DNA from: a virus
Length of the DNA stretch: 33,944 nucleotides
Virus record (IMG/VR): IMGVR_UViG_3300030117_002915
Span: 1 to 33,944 of that record
Direction: 5' to 3' (one strand)
The translations under genes and the position numbers were made by a program. This document shows positions 15,915 to 23,115 of the stretch, piece after piece; the stretch's first letter is position 1; each line of letters starts with the position of its first letter. Below the pieces are notes generated by a model. That model saw only the letters and a program-made list of their open reading frames with translations, did no database searches and had not been told where the DNA came from.

Positions 15915-16167
15915 GTTTCTCCTTTGCTTTTAATATGGTTTTAACTGATTCTGTAATATCTTTCCATTTCTCGACATCATGCCCTTCATAGGTTTCAAAT
16001 GATGCACATTCCAAATATGGATCACGAGCTTTGAAAAGTAAAAGATACTCACTAACTCCTTCAAGAAGATCGTCTATGCTATATCTGACTATTGTTTGTT
16101 CTCCATCTGTATTTTCAAAATACCTGCCATCATCATCAACATATCCATCCCAACAAATAGTAGCCAT
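15904..16167 (-). CDS. Small acidic hypothetical protein (87 aa)
   Basis: Start placed at the ATG at 16167, where an AGGGAAG lies at good distance; a longer frame to 16218 overlaps the upstream gene. The product is acidic and aromatic (TICWDGYVDDDGRYFEN, LLEGVSEYLLLF) and ends Lys-rich. It overlaps the SSB-like gene by 11 bases. No family recognised. Confidence 0.55.
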   Translation of the reverse strand: MATICWDGYVDDDGRYFENTDGEQTIVRYSIDDLLEGVSEYLLLFKARDPYLECASFETYEGHDVEKWKDITESVKTILKAKEKHGK

Positions 16168-16180
16168 ATAAACATCTTCC

Positions 16181-16315
16181 CTATTCAACTGGAACAACCT
16201 TACAGTTGTTACGCTCAAGAAGTTTTACAACCATCATTCTGATAGCATCAATCTCCTCTTGAGTTAGTTCTTCTGGAAATTCTACCCTGAATTTTCCTTG
16301 TGTTATTTCTTTCAT
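16181..16315 (-). CDS. Small hypothetical protein (44 aa)
   Basis: AAGGAG precedes the ATG. The peptide (MKEITQGKFRVEFPEELTQ...) is a strand followed by a helix (EEIDAIRMMVVKLLE) and a short basic/hydrophobic tail. Likely first gene of the segment driven by the promoter at 16334-16363. No family recognised. Confidence 0.55.
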   Translation of the reverse strand: MKEITQGKFRVEFPEELTQEEIDAIRMMVVKLLERNNCKVVPVE

Positions 16316-16333
16316 ACGTTCTCCTTATGTTTG

Positions 16334-16363
16334 AATATAATAAATTGAAATAATATAAATCAA
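16334..16363 (-). promoter_or_regulatory. Candidate sigma70-type promoter inside the early operon
   Basis: On the minus strand a TTGATT lies 18 bases before TATATT in the gap after the phosphoesterase gene, with the start codon of the 44-residue gene downstream. It would give the SSB/HNH/NinB-like genes their own transcript. Spacing is slightly long and the -35 matches four of six consensus bases. Confidence 0.45.
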
Positions 16364-16365
16364 GT

Positions 16366-17130
16366 CTATCCCTTAATTAATTCACCCCACAACGATGTTT
16401 TACCATTCACTATTTGAACTAAGTGAACTGTAAAAAATCCTGAATAATAAAAATCAACGATAGCAAAAGCGTGTTGCCAATTATGTTGCCTATTACCTAA
16501 CCACTCATTTGATTCTGCACTCATATCTTTTAAGCAACCTATTGACCAAGCCGATTTGACTCCATCAATATGGGTAACGGAAGATTGCTGTATATCGTGA
16601 TGGTGTCCATACATAACATTACCACCAAGACGAAGCAGATGGTTGCGAGTGTGATTAATACCAGCGAAATGATGTCCATGATAAAAGTTGAGCTTTCCAA
16701 TTTTAAGCATCTTGCCCAATGGGTGGTATTTATAACCACGCTGTCCCAATTTAATAGCATTTTTAACCAAAAAATCCTTAGCAAGGTAGGGATTTTCTTC
16801 AACAAATCTGTTAAGCCAGTCCTCATGGTTTCCTTCAACAAAATGTTTCTCCTTTACGTTTACTTTATCTAATGATTCATCAATTATATCCATTCCTTTA
16901 TTTACCTCTTCAATCTCTTTTGCAACGAATGGTAATTGATATTCTAATGGTGGTCTTTTCTTTTTCTTCCATTGCCAATGGGAAACCGATTCCCATTCTC
17001 CAGTATCCCCAAGATCAATATAACCATCAGGTTTTATAATCTCGATAGCCTGACATACAACACTTATAGCTTTCATATCAGCCATAGGAAAATGTTTATC
17101 AGGTGTTACTATATACCTTTTAACTTTCAT
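16366..17130 (-). CDS. Calcineurin-like metallophosphoesterase
   Basis: A 254-residue protein with all the landmarks of the family: TPDKH (Asp11, His13), DLGDTGEW (Asp42), EGNHED (Asn101, His102), FYHGHH (His151) and YGHHHD (His176-178), which together hold two metal ions. Phage members act on nucleic acid ends or nucleotide phosphates; the exact substrate is unknown. It lies in the replication operon between a small helical gene and the SSB-containing segment. Full length, no missing motif. Confidence 0.85.
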   Translation of the reverse strand: MKVKRYIVTPDKHFPMADMKAISVVCQAIEIIKPDGYIDLGDTGEWESVSHWQWKKKKRPPLEYQLPFVAKEIEEVNKGMDIIDESLDKVNVKEKHFVEGNHEDWLNRFVEENPYLAKDFLVKNAIKLGQRGYKYHPLGKMLKIGKLNFYHGHHFAGINHTRNHLLRLGGNVMYGHHHDIQQSSVTHIDGVKSAWSIGCLKDMSAESNEWLGNRQHNWQHAFAIVDFYYSGFFTVHLVQIVNGKTSLWGELIKG

Positions 17131-17144
17131 AAACGCTTACCTCT

Positions 17145-17375
17145 TTATATTTTTTGTGATACATATTCTTGAAATAAATCCCATTGAGCAACAGAATCAA
17201 CTCCAAAATGTTTTTCCTCTAGTTTTTTTACAAAATCTTTTTCAGAAAGATTATTTAATTTTTTCTTTAAATGTTTTGTACAAATCTTTTTTAATCTCCA
17301 GTAAGGTAAACAATGAATATATAAATCTATAAATTCTTTTGTAAGTTTTTTTCTAGTTATGTTTTCTTTTTTCAT
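17145..17375 (-). CDS. Basic helical hypothetical protein (76 aa)
   Basis: Rich in Lys and aromatic residues (KKLTKEFIDLYIHCLPYW, KHLKKKLNNLSEKDF) with a final VAQWDLFQEYVSQ helix. The ATG overlaps the upstream gene's stop by four bases. No family recognised; charge suggests nucleic-acid contact. Confidence 0.5.
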   Translation of the reverse strand: MKKENITRKKLTKEFIDLYIHCLPYWRLKKICTKHLKKKLNNLSEKDFVKKLEEKHFGVDSVAQWDLFQEYVSQKI

Positions 17376-17593
17376 ATTAACTCCGAATTAAGCCACATAT
17401 CAAGTGCTTTTTCCCATTGCTGATAAGTAGCTTTATTATTATTATAATTAACCCATACTTGGTCAAATTCTTTCCAGTATCTATTTCTCATATGTCTTAT
17501 GTGTCTTTCCATACTTTGATTGTTCCATTTATTTATATCCATATCTCCTAACCTATTCAAAAAGATTTTCTTTAGGTTCTTCGATGTATTCAT
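17372..17593 (-). CDS. Helical hypothetical protein (73 aa)
   Basis: GAGG lies about nine bases before the ATG at 17593, so the 41-base overlap with the primase-helicase gene is probably real. A second ATG (MDINKWNN) has an AGGAG only two bases away, too close to use. The product is Trp/Asn-rich helix (HIRHMRNRYWKEFDQVWVNY). No family recognised. Confidence 0.5.
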   Translation of the reverse strand: MNTSKNLKKIFLNRLGDMDINKWNNQSMERHIRHMRNRYWKEFDQVWVNYNNNKATYQQWEKALDMWLNSELI

Positions 17594-19241
17594 AATATTT
17601 TCCTCTAACTATATCGTATTTTAATTTAATGGGGGAATTTTGATTTGGCTTTCCATTTTTATACTGAAATCTAATCTTATGAACATGAATACCTGCATAA
17701 TCTTCCTCATCACTTCTGTGTCTATGCACAGTAATTGCATTGTCACATTTATTAAACCAGTTAGCTGATCCAGAAATATCATATGGTGTAGGCACAACTG
17801 GTTTACGATCAACCCCATTCTCCATCTTTCTAGGGTGTGCTACAACCCATATGTGCATCTCATTAACTTTGGAAAATGCACTTAGTTGAGCAAGTACCCT
17901 TGAAACATATAAAGTCTCATTCTCACCATCTCCAAACTTATGTTCTAATGTATTCCACGGATCAATAATTAATCCATTTAAACCAAATCTAAAATTTAAA
18001 ATCTTAGCTTGTTCTATAATGGATTCTATTGTAACGGAATCTTCCTGAGTTCCAATAAATTTTATATGCTCATTTAATATTTTCATTGAACTTCTGGCTG
18101 TATCTTCATCTAACTTTTCATCTCCCCAAAATGGCTTTCCAGTAAATTTACCAACCAGTTTTAATAAGTGGTGTTCAACTGGAAAGTTCTCTGCTGAAAA
18201 AACACCAAACTTCCACCCATAAGATTGTATCATGTTAATCATAACAGAATCCATCCATTCAGACTTCCCCATATTTGGCACACCAGTTATAACAGTAACC
18301 TCTGATGGACTTACTAAATAATGAGGATCAACACTAGACCAACCAGTAGATAGACCTTGAACTTGTGGCTTTAATAATAAATCAATGGCATCATCTTCAA
18401 TGTCTTGAATCATAACAACACCATCAATAGGATATGGATGTGCATTACTTACAATATCCTGAACCGCATCTTCTCCATGCTTTATAAGTACATCATTCAT
18501 GTCCTTACATCCATCTGGATATACCACTCTAAAGCATTTTTCCCTACCTATACGCCTAGATAATTCATCTCTCAGGTGTTTACCTGCCCCATCGGAATCT
18601 GTGCATAATATAATAGTATTTGCACTCATTAAGTGATCTTCTGCCGATATAAGGTAGCTAAATTTTCTATCACTAGGTTTTGAATTTGGGGCGGTTGCAC
18701 CATCTGGAACAGATACAACATTCATAAATCCAGATTGAACTAATGCTAGTGCATCCATCTCGCCCTCAGTTATAATAATTGTCTCCATTCCTTTCATGTG
18801 GTCAAATCTATAAAAACATTTTTCAGCATTTTTAGATTGCATAAATTTCTTATCAGATGTCCTAGATTTTATATTAACAACTTCACCATCCTTATAAAAG
18901 GGAAATTGTATCCATCTATTGTTATATCCAATTTTTTCAGAATCTACAACAACCCTAGAAATTCCACGATCCTCAAACCATTGATAGACTTTTTCAGGAA
19001 TATTTGTTTTTGGCGGATCAGGTAATGTCGGTATTGGAACTACATCAGAAAAGTTATGCTCCTTAACTTTTTTCAATGTTCCCTTCCACCCACAATGATG
19101 GCAATTCCAAACTCCCTCATCTATATTAACAGACAAGCATGGATCAGATGTTTTCTTTCTACTACTAGAACACTTTGGGCATTGTATTTTTTCTTGCCCA
19201 GATGTTCCCTTTACAAAAATCCCATTCTCCTCAAATGTCAT
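17553..19241 (-). CDS. Replicative primase-helicase (T7 gp4 / Twinkle-like)
   Basis: Start chosen at the second ATG (GGAG seven bases upstream) rather than the ATG four codons earlier, which has no ribosome site. Domains: a zinc finger CPKC...CHHCGW at about residues 21-50, an insertion, a Toprim core with TEGEMDAL (about 159-165) and CTDSDGAG (about 213-220), then a RecA-like helicase with Walker A GVPNMGKSEW (about 320) and a Walker B-like LNGLIIDPW. It should make RNA primers and unwind DNA at the fork. Length (562 residues) suits the family. It sits between the initiator and small genes. Confidence 0.9.
   Translation of the reverse strand: MTFEENGIFVKGTSGQEKIQCPKCSSSRKKTSDPCLSVNIDEGVWNCHHCGWKGTLKKVKEHNFSDVVPIPTLPDPPKTNIPEKVYQWFEDRGISRVVVDSEKIGYNNRWIQFPFYKDGEVVNIKSRTSDKKFMQSKNAEKCFYRFDHMKGMETIIITEGEMDALALVQSGFMNVVSVPDGATAPNSKPSDRKFSYLISAEDHLMSANTIILCTDSDGAGKHLRDELSRRIGREKCFRVVYPDGCKDMNDVLIKHGEDAVQDIVSNAHPYPIDGVVMIQDIEDDAIDLLLKPQVQGLSTGWSSVDPHYLVSPSEVTVITGVPNMGKSEWMDSVMINMIQSYGWKFGVFSAENFPVEHHLLKLVGKFTGKPFWGDEKLDEDTARSSMKILNEHIKFIGTQEDSVTIESIIEQAKILNFRFGLNGLIIDPWNTLEHKFGDGENETLYVSRVLAQLSAFSKVNEMHIWVVAHPRKMENGVDRKPVVPTPYDISGSANWFNKCDNAITVHRHRSDEEDYAGIHVHKIRFQYKNGKPNQNSPIKLKYDIVRGKYYEYIEEPKENLFE
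19052..19068. promoter_or_regulatory. Palindrome copy with one mismatch, inside the primase-helicase gene
   Basis: AGTTATG-CTC-CTTAACT matches the early-operon palindrome except for one base in one arm, and the AAAA/TTTT flanks are kept. It encodes KVKEHNF near residue 60 of the primase. See the perfect copies at 14597, 20957, 23145 and 24775. Confidence 0.4.
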
Positions 19242-19242
19242 T

Positions 19243-20037
19243 TTATCTCCCATTTAAATATTTATGTTGAATGTTCTGAAACTTAGTAAATCCATTTTCA
19301 GATTTTTTTCTCAGTGACTTTATGCTGAGTAAAGTCTTGCCCCAAAACTTATCATGTACTGCCCAGCTTATAACATTCTTAATATCATCATACTCAAAAC
19401 CATCTTTTTTAATTAAATCATAAAGTATATTTATACTGCCATTTACAATATCAAGGTTATCATCCCAATTTTTTTCTATTATGTTTGGGTATCTCGATTC
19501 TTGTATATTATAAAAATCTTTTACAATTTTATACAAAGCATTTTTCTGCTTTCCGCTGATCTGATTATTTAGCTTAGTATCTTTAGAATTGCCATTGGTA
19601 TATACTTTTCTTATACTATTATTATTATATAATAATGATTGGGTATTTTGACTAAGCATATTGCCATTTAATTGTAATTCACCCTCGTTATTATTATTAC
19701 CCCCTACGTTATTTTGCACATAGGGTAATTTAGAATTGTTATTTAGATATAGGCAATTTTGTATAGGGGTAATATATCTTTTCTTAAATTTTTTAGTATT
19801 TTCTTCGTACTCATATACTATGTTTATAAACCCATATTTTCTCAAGCTAGATATACTTCTTGAGGCTGTGTCTTTGCTCATGTCAAACACCCTGCTAAAA
19901 TAAGAATTGTTCTTAACACAAACCCCATCTTTTTCTAAGCAAGCCATAATCTCTGCAAAAATTAATTTGGCATTTGCTGTTAATTCAGTATGGTATCTCA
20001 CATCACTAGGCATAACTGCATAATAACTACTTTGCAT
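19243..20037 (-). CDS. Replication initiator / replisome organiser with winged helix
   Basis: A 264-residue protein. Residues 1-75 form a winged HTH (LTANAKLIFAEIMACL, then FSRVFDMSKDTASRSISSL) of the HTH_36 kind common in phage replication proteins. A long Asn/Ser-rich linker follows (about 95-165), then a helical domain ending in FWGKTLLSIKSLRKKSENGF, the kind of C-terminal end seen in DnaD/lambda O-like organisers. It lies one base before the primase-helicase gene, a pairing like O/P or initiator/helicase modules. The linker DNA could hold an origin, as in lambda O; I see no clear iterons there. Confidence 0.75.
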   Translation of the reverse strand: MQSSYYAVMPSDVRYHTELTANAKLIFAEIMACLEKDGVCVKNNSYFSRVFDMSKDTASRSISSLRKYGFINIVYEYEENTKKFKKRYITPIQNCLYLNNNSKLPYVQNNVGGNNNNEGELQLNGNMLSQNTQSLLYNNNSIRKVYTNGNSKDTKLNNQISGKQKNALYKIVKDFYNIQESRYPNIIEKNWDDNLDIVNGSINILYDLIKKDGFEYDDIKNVISWAVHDKFWGKTLLSIKSLRKKSENGFTKFQNIQHKYLNGR

Positions 20038-20057
20038 TTATTTCTTCTCCTTTTTGA

Positions 20058-20089
20058 TTGGGTAGGGTAATTTATAAAACCCCACCCAA
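20058..20089 (-). other. GC-rich hairpin before the initiator gene
   Basis: Arms TTGGGTAGGG and CCCCACCCAA pair over nine of ten positions around a 12-base AT loop, 20 bases upstream of the initiator start codon. Such a stem is unusual in this AT-rich genome. There is no T-run on the coding strand side, so an ordinary terminator is unlikely; a transcript-stabilising or attenuating structure is possible. Confidence 0.5.
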
Positions 20090-20103
20090 CCTATTGCCTT
20101 ATG

Positions 20104-20322
20104 TTATTTATTACCTTGTACTGGTTTTAGGCATAGTTCAAAATATTCACATTTCTTCCCATCTAAAACAGCACACTTTTTATAAGCATATTCTTCATTG
20201 ATCCATTGATTAAGTTTCTCACCTATCATTATACCAGAACATTTAAAACCGACATTATAATTGGCACATTCTTTTTTTATGAATGTCTCTATATTGTTTT
20301 TTTCTCGGTTCATTCTTAGCAT
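20104..20322 (-). CDS. Cys-rich small protein (CxYFExCLKP type)
   Basis: GAGG precedes the ATG. The 72-residue product has six Cys in the pattern KKECANYNVGFKC ... KKCAVLDGKKCEYFELCLKP. The 'kC...g..C.YFE.CvlP' ending is one I recall in small phage and mobile-element proteins of unknown function; it should bind zinc or an Fe-S cluster. Confidence 0.6.
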   Translation of the reverse strand: MLRMNREKNNIETFIKKECANYNVGFKCSGIMIGEKLNQWINEEYAYKKCAVLDGKKCEYFELCLKPVQGNK

Positions 20323-20349
20323 TGGATTATCCTCTATCTCTTACGATTT

Positions 20350-20613
20350 TTAAAAAAGAATGGCATCTTTGATCCAGAATTTTATTGGAACCACTAGCTT
20401 GTTTTCGCCACCTAATAATTTAGTCCATCCATATTCAATCGCCCATTTTTTTGAAATGCTATACCTATACCGATTGGTAATATAAACAATTTTAGTTAAA
20501 GATTCAAGAGAAACCTCATCTAAATTAATTGTCCATGATCCACCGCCCATCCTTAATTTACTAGATTCTTTTTCATATTTAGTTAGTACACCATCTTTTA
20601 TAAATTGCTTCAT
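20350..20613 (-). CDS. Small basic hypothetical protein (87 aa)
   Basis: Coupled to the upstream gene by ATGA. Text such as MGGGSWTINLDEVSLESLTK and VYITNRYRYSISKKW suggests an alpha-beta fold. No family recognised. Confidence 0.5.
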   Translation of the reverse strand: MKQFIKDGVLTKYEKESSKLRMGGGSWTINLDEVSLESLTKIVYITNRYRYSISKKWAIEYGWTKLLGGENKLVVPIKFWIKDAILF

Positions 20614-20942
20614 GATACACCATGCTCCGTGAATTTTCCAAAGGGATAATCTTCTTTCATTTTTTCATCTGCCATTCTTCGGATTTTTTCTCCATGTTTT
20701 TCATAAATAGCCTTTCTTATAAAGTCTAGGTATTGATCTATACTTTCTTGATTGACTACAAAATGATGTATGAAGTGACTTGCTAAAAATTCATGAAACA
20801 CCATAGGAACAATTATTTCTGTTGAATCTAATTCTTCGTGGTTTGTTTCTTGCCATTCTGTTATAGCATCTTCAACTAAGTCAAAAAGATCGCTATAATC
20901 TTGTTTTAGCATCTCATTATTCTCTTTATCATGTTTACACAT
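20610..20942 (-). CDS. Acidic helical hypothetical protein (110 aa)
   Basis: AAAGGAG before the ATG and an operator-like palindrome just upstream. Predominantly helical (YSDLFDLVEDAITEWQE, then FHEFLASHFIHHFV and IRKAIYEKHGEKIRRM). The His-rich middle is notable but matches no metal motif I know. No family recognised. Confidence 0.55.
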   Translation of the reverse strand: MCKHDKENNEMLKQDYSDLFDLVEDAITEWQETNHEELDSTEIIVPMVFHEFLASHFIHHFVVNQESIDQYLDFIRKAIYEKHGEKIRRMADEKMKEDYPFGKFTEHGVS

Positions 20943-20954
20943 ACTGTTCTCCTT

Positions 20955-21227
20955 TTAGTTAAGTTCCTTAACTTTTATTCTTCTTGTGTAGAACTTATTT
21001 ACAAACTCTTTCTGAGATAAGTTTGAGCAATGTAAACAAGTTACTTTTTCTTTTCCATAGCTAGGAAAATTTTTATAATAATATACATTTTTCAATGATA
21101 CTTTTTTGCGATCTATTGACGTTATTCTCCTTACTACCTCCCAACATTGCCTACAGCTAGTACAATACCTGATGGTTTTATCCGCCAATTTTGCTTCAAA
21201 TTCATAATCTATATTTTTTTGTCTCAT
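20955..21227 (-). CDS. Small zinc-ribbon-like protein (CTSC...CLHC)
   Basis: Start placed at the ATG at 21227 (GGAG seven bases upstream); the frame could extend four codons to a TTG. The 90-residue protein has RYCTSCRQCWE and TCLHCSNL, two CxxC knuckles separated by about 40 residues, plus a basic C-terminus. Its last codons coincide with palindrome copy 2. Function unknown. Confidence 0.6.
   Translation of the reverse strand: MRQKNIDYEFEAKLADKTIRYCTSCRQCWEVVRRITSIDRKKVSLKNVYYYKNFPSYGKEKVTCLHCSNLSQKEFVNKFYTRRIKVKELN
20957..20973. promoter_or_regulatory. Repeated palindrome AGTTAAG-TTC-CTTAACT (copy 2)
   Basis: Perfect seven-base arms, 15 bases upstream of the 20942 gene start. It also forms the last codons of the 20955-21227 gene, encoding its KVKELN end. 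Confidence 0.6.
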
Positions 21228-21229
21228 TA

Positions 21230-21406
21230 TTATCTCCAAATTGCTATGTTGCTTAGTTTAAGAATGCGATTCTTAATCAGAGCTTGATCTCTGTAAAAAT
21301 CTAGCTTATGATTCATAATATTAAGGTCTGTTTTAAGTTTTGCCACCCAAATCATAGGTAGGCAAAATATAAGACCTAATATAATTTCTAATATAAAACT
21401 AATCAA
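21230..21406 (-). CDS. Small membrane protein with TTG start (58 aa)
   Basis: Begins at a TTG preceded by AAGGGGG. An N-terminal membrane helix (ISFILEIILGLIFCLPMIW) is followed by a positively charged helix. It overlaps the previous gene by eight bases and ends two bases before the next ATG, so it fits the operon exactly. No family recognised. Confidence 0.5.
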   Translation of the reverse strand: MISFILEIILGLIFCLPMIWVAKLKTDLNIMNHKLDFYRDQALIKNRILKLSNIAIWR

Positions 21407-21539
21407 CGTAACCCCCTTGTTTTTTATCCTTCATTATAGATTCTAAAAACTGCTTGATTTCTACAAGTTCGGAATAGTACAAAACATCCCTAATTAAATA
21501 CATAATGCCTTCTACTAAACTCATTCTATCTTTTTTCAT
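21399..21539 (-). CDS. Small hypothetical protein (46 aa)
   Basis: AAGGAG precedes an ATG that overlaps the upstream stop. A single amphipathic helix-rich peptide (MSLVEGIMYLIRDVLYYSEL...) ending KDKKQGGYVD. No family recognised. Confidence 0.55.
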   Translation of the reverse strand: MKKDRMSLVEGIMYLIRDVLYYSELVEIKQFLESIMKDKKQGGYVD

Positions 21540-21703
21540 TTGTTCTCCTTTATTGTAAATACCCAATTACCACCATTTTCTACAAACATACTTGGGTTAT
21601 CTTTTACTGTTTCTTTTACGCTATCAATATGATAGTAATATTCATAGCCTACAATATCACTTTCATATTTTCCAAGATTTACATTAAATAGTATAAAATT
21701 CAT
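21536..21703 (-). CDS. Small hypothetical protein (55 aa)
   Basis: GAGGAG precedes the ATG. The product has an opening MNFILFNVNLGKYES, a Tyr-rich GYEYYYHIDSV segment and NGGNWVFTIKENK at the end. Overlaps the upstream gene by 20 bases. No family recognised. Confidence 0.55.
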   Translation of the reverse strand: MNFILFNVNLGKYESDIVGYEYYYHIDSVKETVKDNPSMFVENGGNWVFTIKENK

Positions 21704-21914
21704 TATTTATCTCCTCTTTATGTTTTTTAAATCTGCTATTTAAACATGGATCGCATAACCAATCATCCTCAGTAAATAAATCATTCATCCATTTATCATC
21801 ATAATCATGTACTTTATTTAAACTGCCATATAATTCATCCATATCTTTTATCTCAAAGCAATCTGTACATTTTGCTTTATGATATTCATATAAATAAACA
21901 TCTGTTTCTAACAT
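21684..21914 (-). CDS. Small acidic zinc-ribbon-like protein (CTDC...CDPC)
   Basis: Start placed at the ATG at 21914, which follows AGAGGAG; the frame runs back to 21965 without a ribosome site. The 76-residue product contains AKCTDCFEIKDMDE and, after an acidic stretch, WLCDPCLNSRFKKH. Two CxxC pairs about 35 residues apart should bind zinc. This layout resembles small phage proteins with a ribbon and acidic insert; function unknown. Confidence 0.6.
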   Translation of the reverse strand: MLETDVYLYEYHKAKCTDCFEIKDMDELYGSLNKVHDYDDKWMNDLFTEDDWLCDPCLNSRFKKHKEEINNEFYTI

Positions 21915-21968
21915 ATTTTCTCCTCTAGTTAATTTGAAATTATATATATTGAATATAAAAGTCAACCT

Positions 21969-22532
21969 CTATTTTTCCATTCTGGATTGTATTAATTTAT
22001 CCCAGCCATTTTTAGGTTTTGGTGTTGGTAGATCATACCATTTTTTTGCCCATCTGCGAGGGTTTTGGTTTTTATATTTTGATTCAATATGTTTTTCCTT
22101 AAAAGAAAATTCTCTAACGTGCCTAACCCCCTTATTTTCATTGGGATAATAAATAATATGATCATAATCATCTATAAAACCACGATCAATAGGTACGGCA
22201 ATCCAATCAGCATAATTCTCAGTAATATTTACTTTTAAAGATTTTCCATAGGAAGTATTATAAGCTATGGTATGATACTTTACTTGGATCGTTATTAAAT
22301 CAATTTTCCATTTATTTTTCCATAGTTTCGGTTTAAAACAAACTAAATCAATTCCCCAAGTATCTGCGGATTGATTAAATACTTGATAATCATTCTCAAG
22401 CAAATGATTTTCTACCCGATTTTCCCCTATTTTACCAATGATTGCCGTATTTAGATGTGCGATCTTAGTATCATCTTGCAATCTGGTAGATTTATAAGGT
22501 GCGTGTTTACCCCCTTGACGTTTTTTTCTCAT
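21969..22532 (-). CDS. PD-(D/E)XK nuclease, resolvase-like
   Basis: A 187-residue protein. Residues 30-90 carry the core of the fold: IIGKIGENRVENHLLE (Glu37), DTWGIDLVCFKP (Asp62) and ITIQVKYH (Gln83, Lys85). The arrangement GxxGE, then GID, then QVK is that of archaeal-type Holliday junction resolvases and related Mrr-like nucleases. A basic N-terminal tail could contact DNA. In this operon it could resolve recombination or replication intermediates before packaging. Aromatic C-terminal region is not assigned. Confidence 0.65.
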   Translation of the reverse strand: MRKKRQGGKHAPYKSTRLQDDTKIAHLNTAIIGKIGENRVENHLLENDYQVFNQSADTWGIDLVCFKPKLWKNKWKIDLITIQVKYHTIAYNTSYGKSLKVNITENYADWIAVPIDRGFIDDYDHIIYYPNENKGVRHVREFSFKEKHIESKYKNQNPRRWAKKWYDLPTPKPKNGWDKLIQSRMEK

Positions 22533-22795
22533 TATATTTCGCCCTTTATAATTTGTGAAATAACCTCTAATTTATAAAGTAGCGTTTTAGCGTTGCCGGT
22601 TATACCGAAATATTTTCTAACGTCTTTTAATCTAAATTTTCTATTTGCTACACCTATAATATTTTTATTCCAAAGTTTTAAAGCACCTTTAGTAGTTATC
22701 AAATTATAAACACCTAGTGATACCCCATTATAATTTGGCTTCGATTCAATATCTTTTAAAAATTGGCAGTCCTGATCTATTTCTATTTTTTTCAT
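22532..22795 (-). CDS. Small hypothetical protein (87 aa)
   Basis: Start placed at the ATG at 22795 after GGGGGT; an upstream TTG also fits the frame. Contains SLGVYNLITTKGALKLWNK and KFRLKDVRKYFGITG, a helical pattern that could be a small DNA-binding domain. Stop overlaps the nuclease gene's ATG. No family recognised. Confidence 0.5.
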   Translation of the reverse strand: MKKIEIDQDCQFLKDIESKPNYNGVSLGVYNLITTKGALKLWNKNIIGVANRKFRLKDVRKYFGITGNAKTLLYKLEVISQIIKGEI

Positions 22796-22796
22796 T

Positions 22797-22886
22797 TTAT
22801 TTACCCCCAAATATTTTTAAACCTATATATCGGAATAATAAAAAAATTAAAGCCATATATAATAATTCTATGATAGTAATTAACAT
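22797..22886 (-). CDS. 29-residue membrane peptide
   Basis: An ATG preceded by GGGGGT, product MLITIIELLYMALIFLLFR followed by a short basic end: one membrane helix. It exactly fills the gap between two genes. Function unknown. Confidence 0.4.
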   Translation of the reverse strand: MLITIIELLYMALIFLLFRYIGLKIFGGK

Positions 22887-22887
22887 T

Positions 22888-23103
22888 TTACCCCCTTTTA
22901 CCAATGTTTTTAATTACAGAAACCTCTAGCGTAATGTCTTCTATTTCTTCAATTTCTTCTTGACTTATCTTATGCCCGAATAGATCTTGTAAAATATATT
23001 CAAATTCAATTCCGTTTTTTCTTTCAAAGTCTGATTTATATAAAGTTATTTCCTCTTTATAAAAACCCTCTTTTAATTCCTTTGCTCTTTTTTTACTTAA
23101 CAT
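22888..23103 (-). CDS. Small charged hypothetical protein (71 aa)
   Basis: AAGGGGG precedes the ATG. The product starts MLSKKRAKELKEGFYKEE and continues with an acidic helix (SQEEIEEIEDITLEV) and a basic end. No family recognised. Palindrome copy 3 lies upstream. Confidence 0.5.
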   Translation of the reverse strand: MLSKKRAKELKEGFYKEEITLYKSDFERKNGIEFEYILQDLFGHKISQEEIEEIEDITLEVSVIKNIGKRG

Positions 23104-23115
23104 TTTAAACCCCCT

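Noticed and set aside
16539-16872. 100-codon frames on both strands inside the phosphoesterase gene
   Set aside because: The phosphoesterase frame carries every metal-binding motif; the others are shadows without start signals.
21258-21276. Perfect inverted repeat TTAAGAAT-GCG-ATTCTTAA
   Set aside because: It lies within a coding region (encodes IKNRILK) and occurs once, so I do not count it as a regulatory site, although it resembles the repeated palindrome in size.
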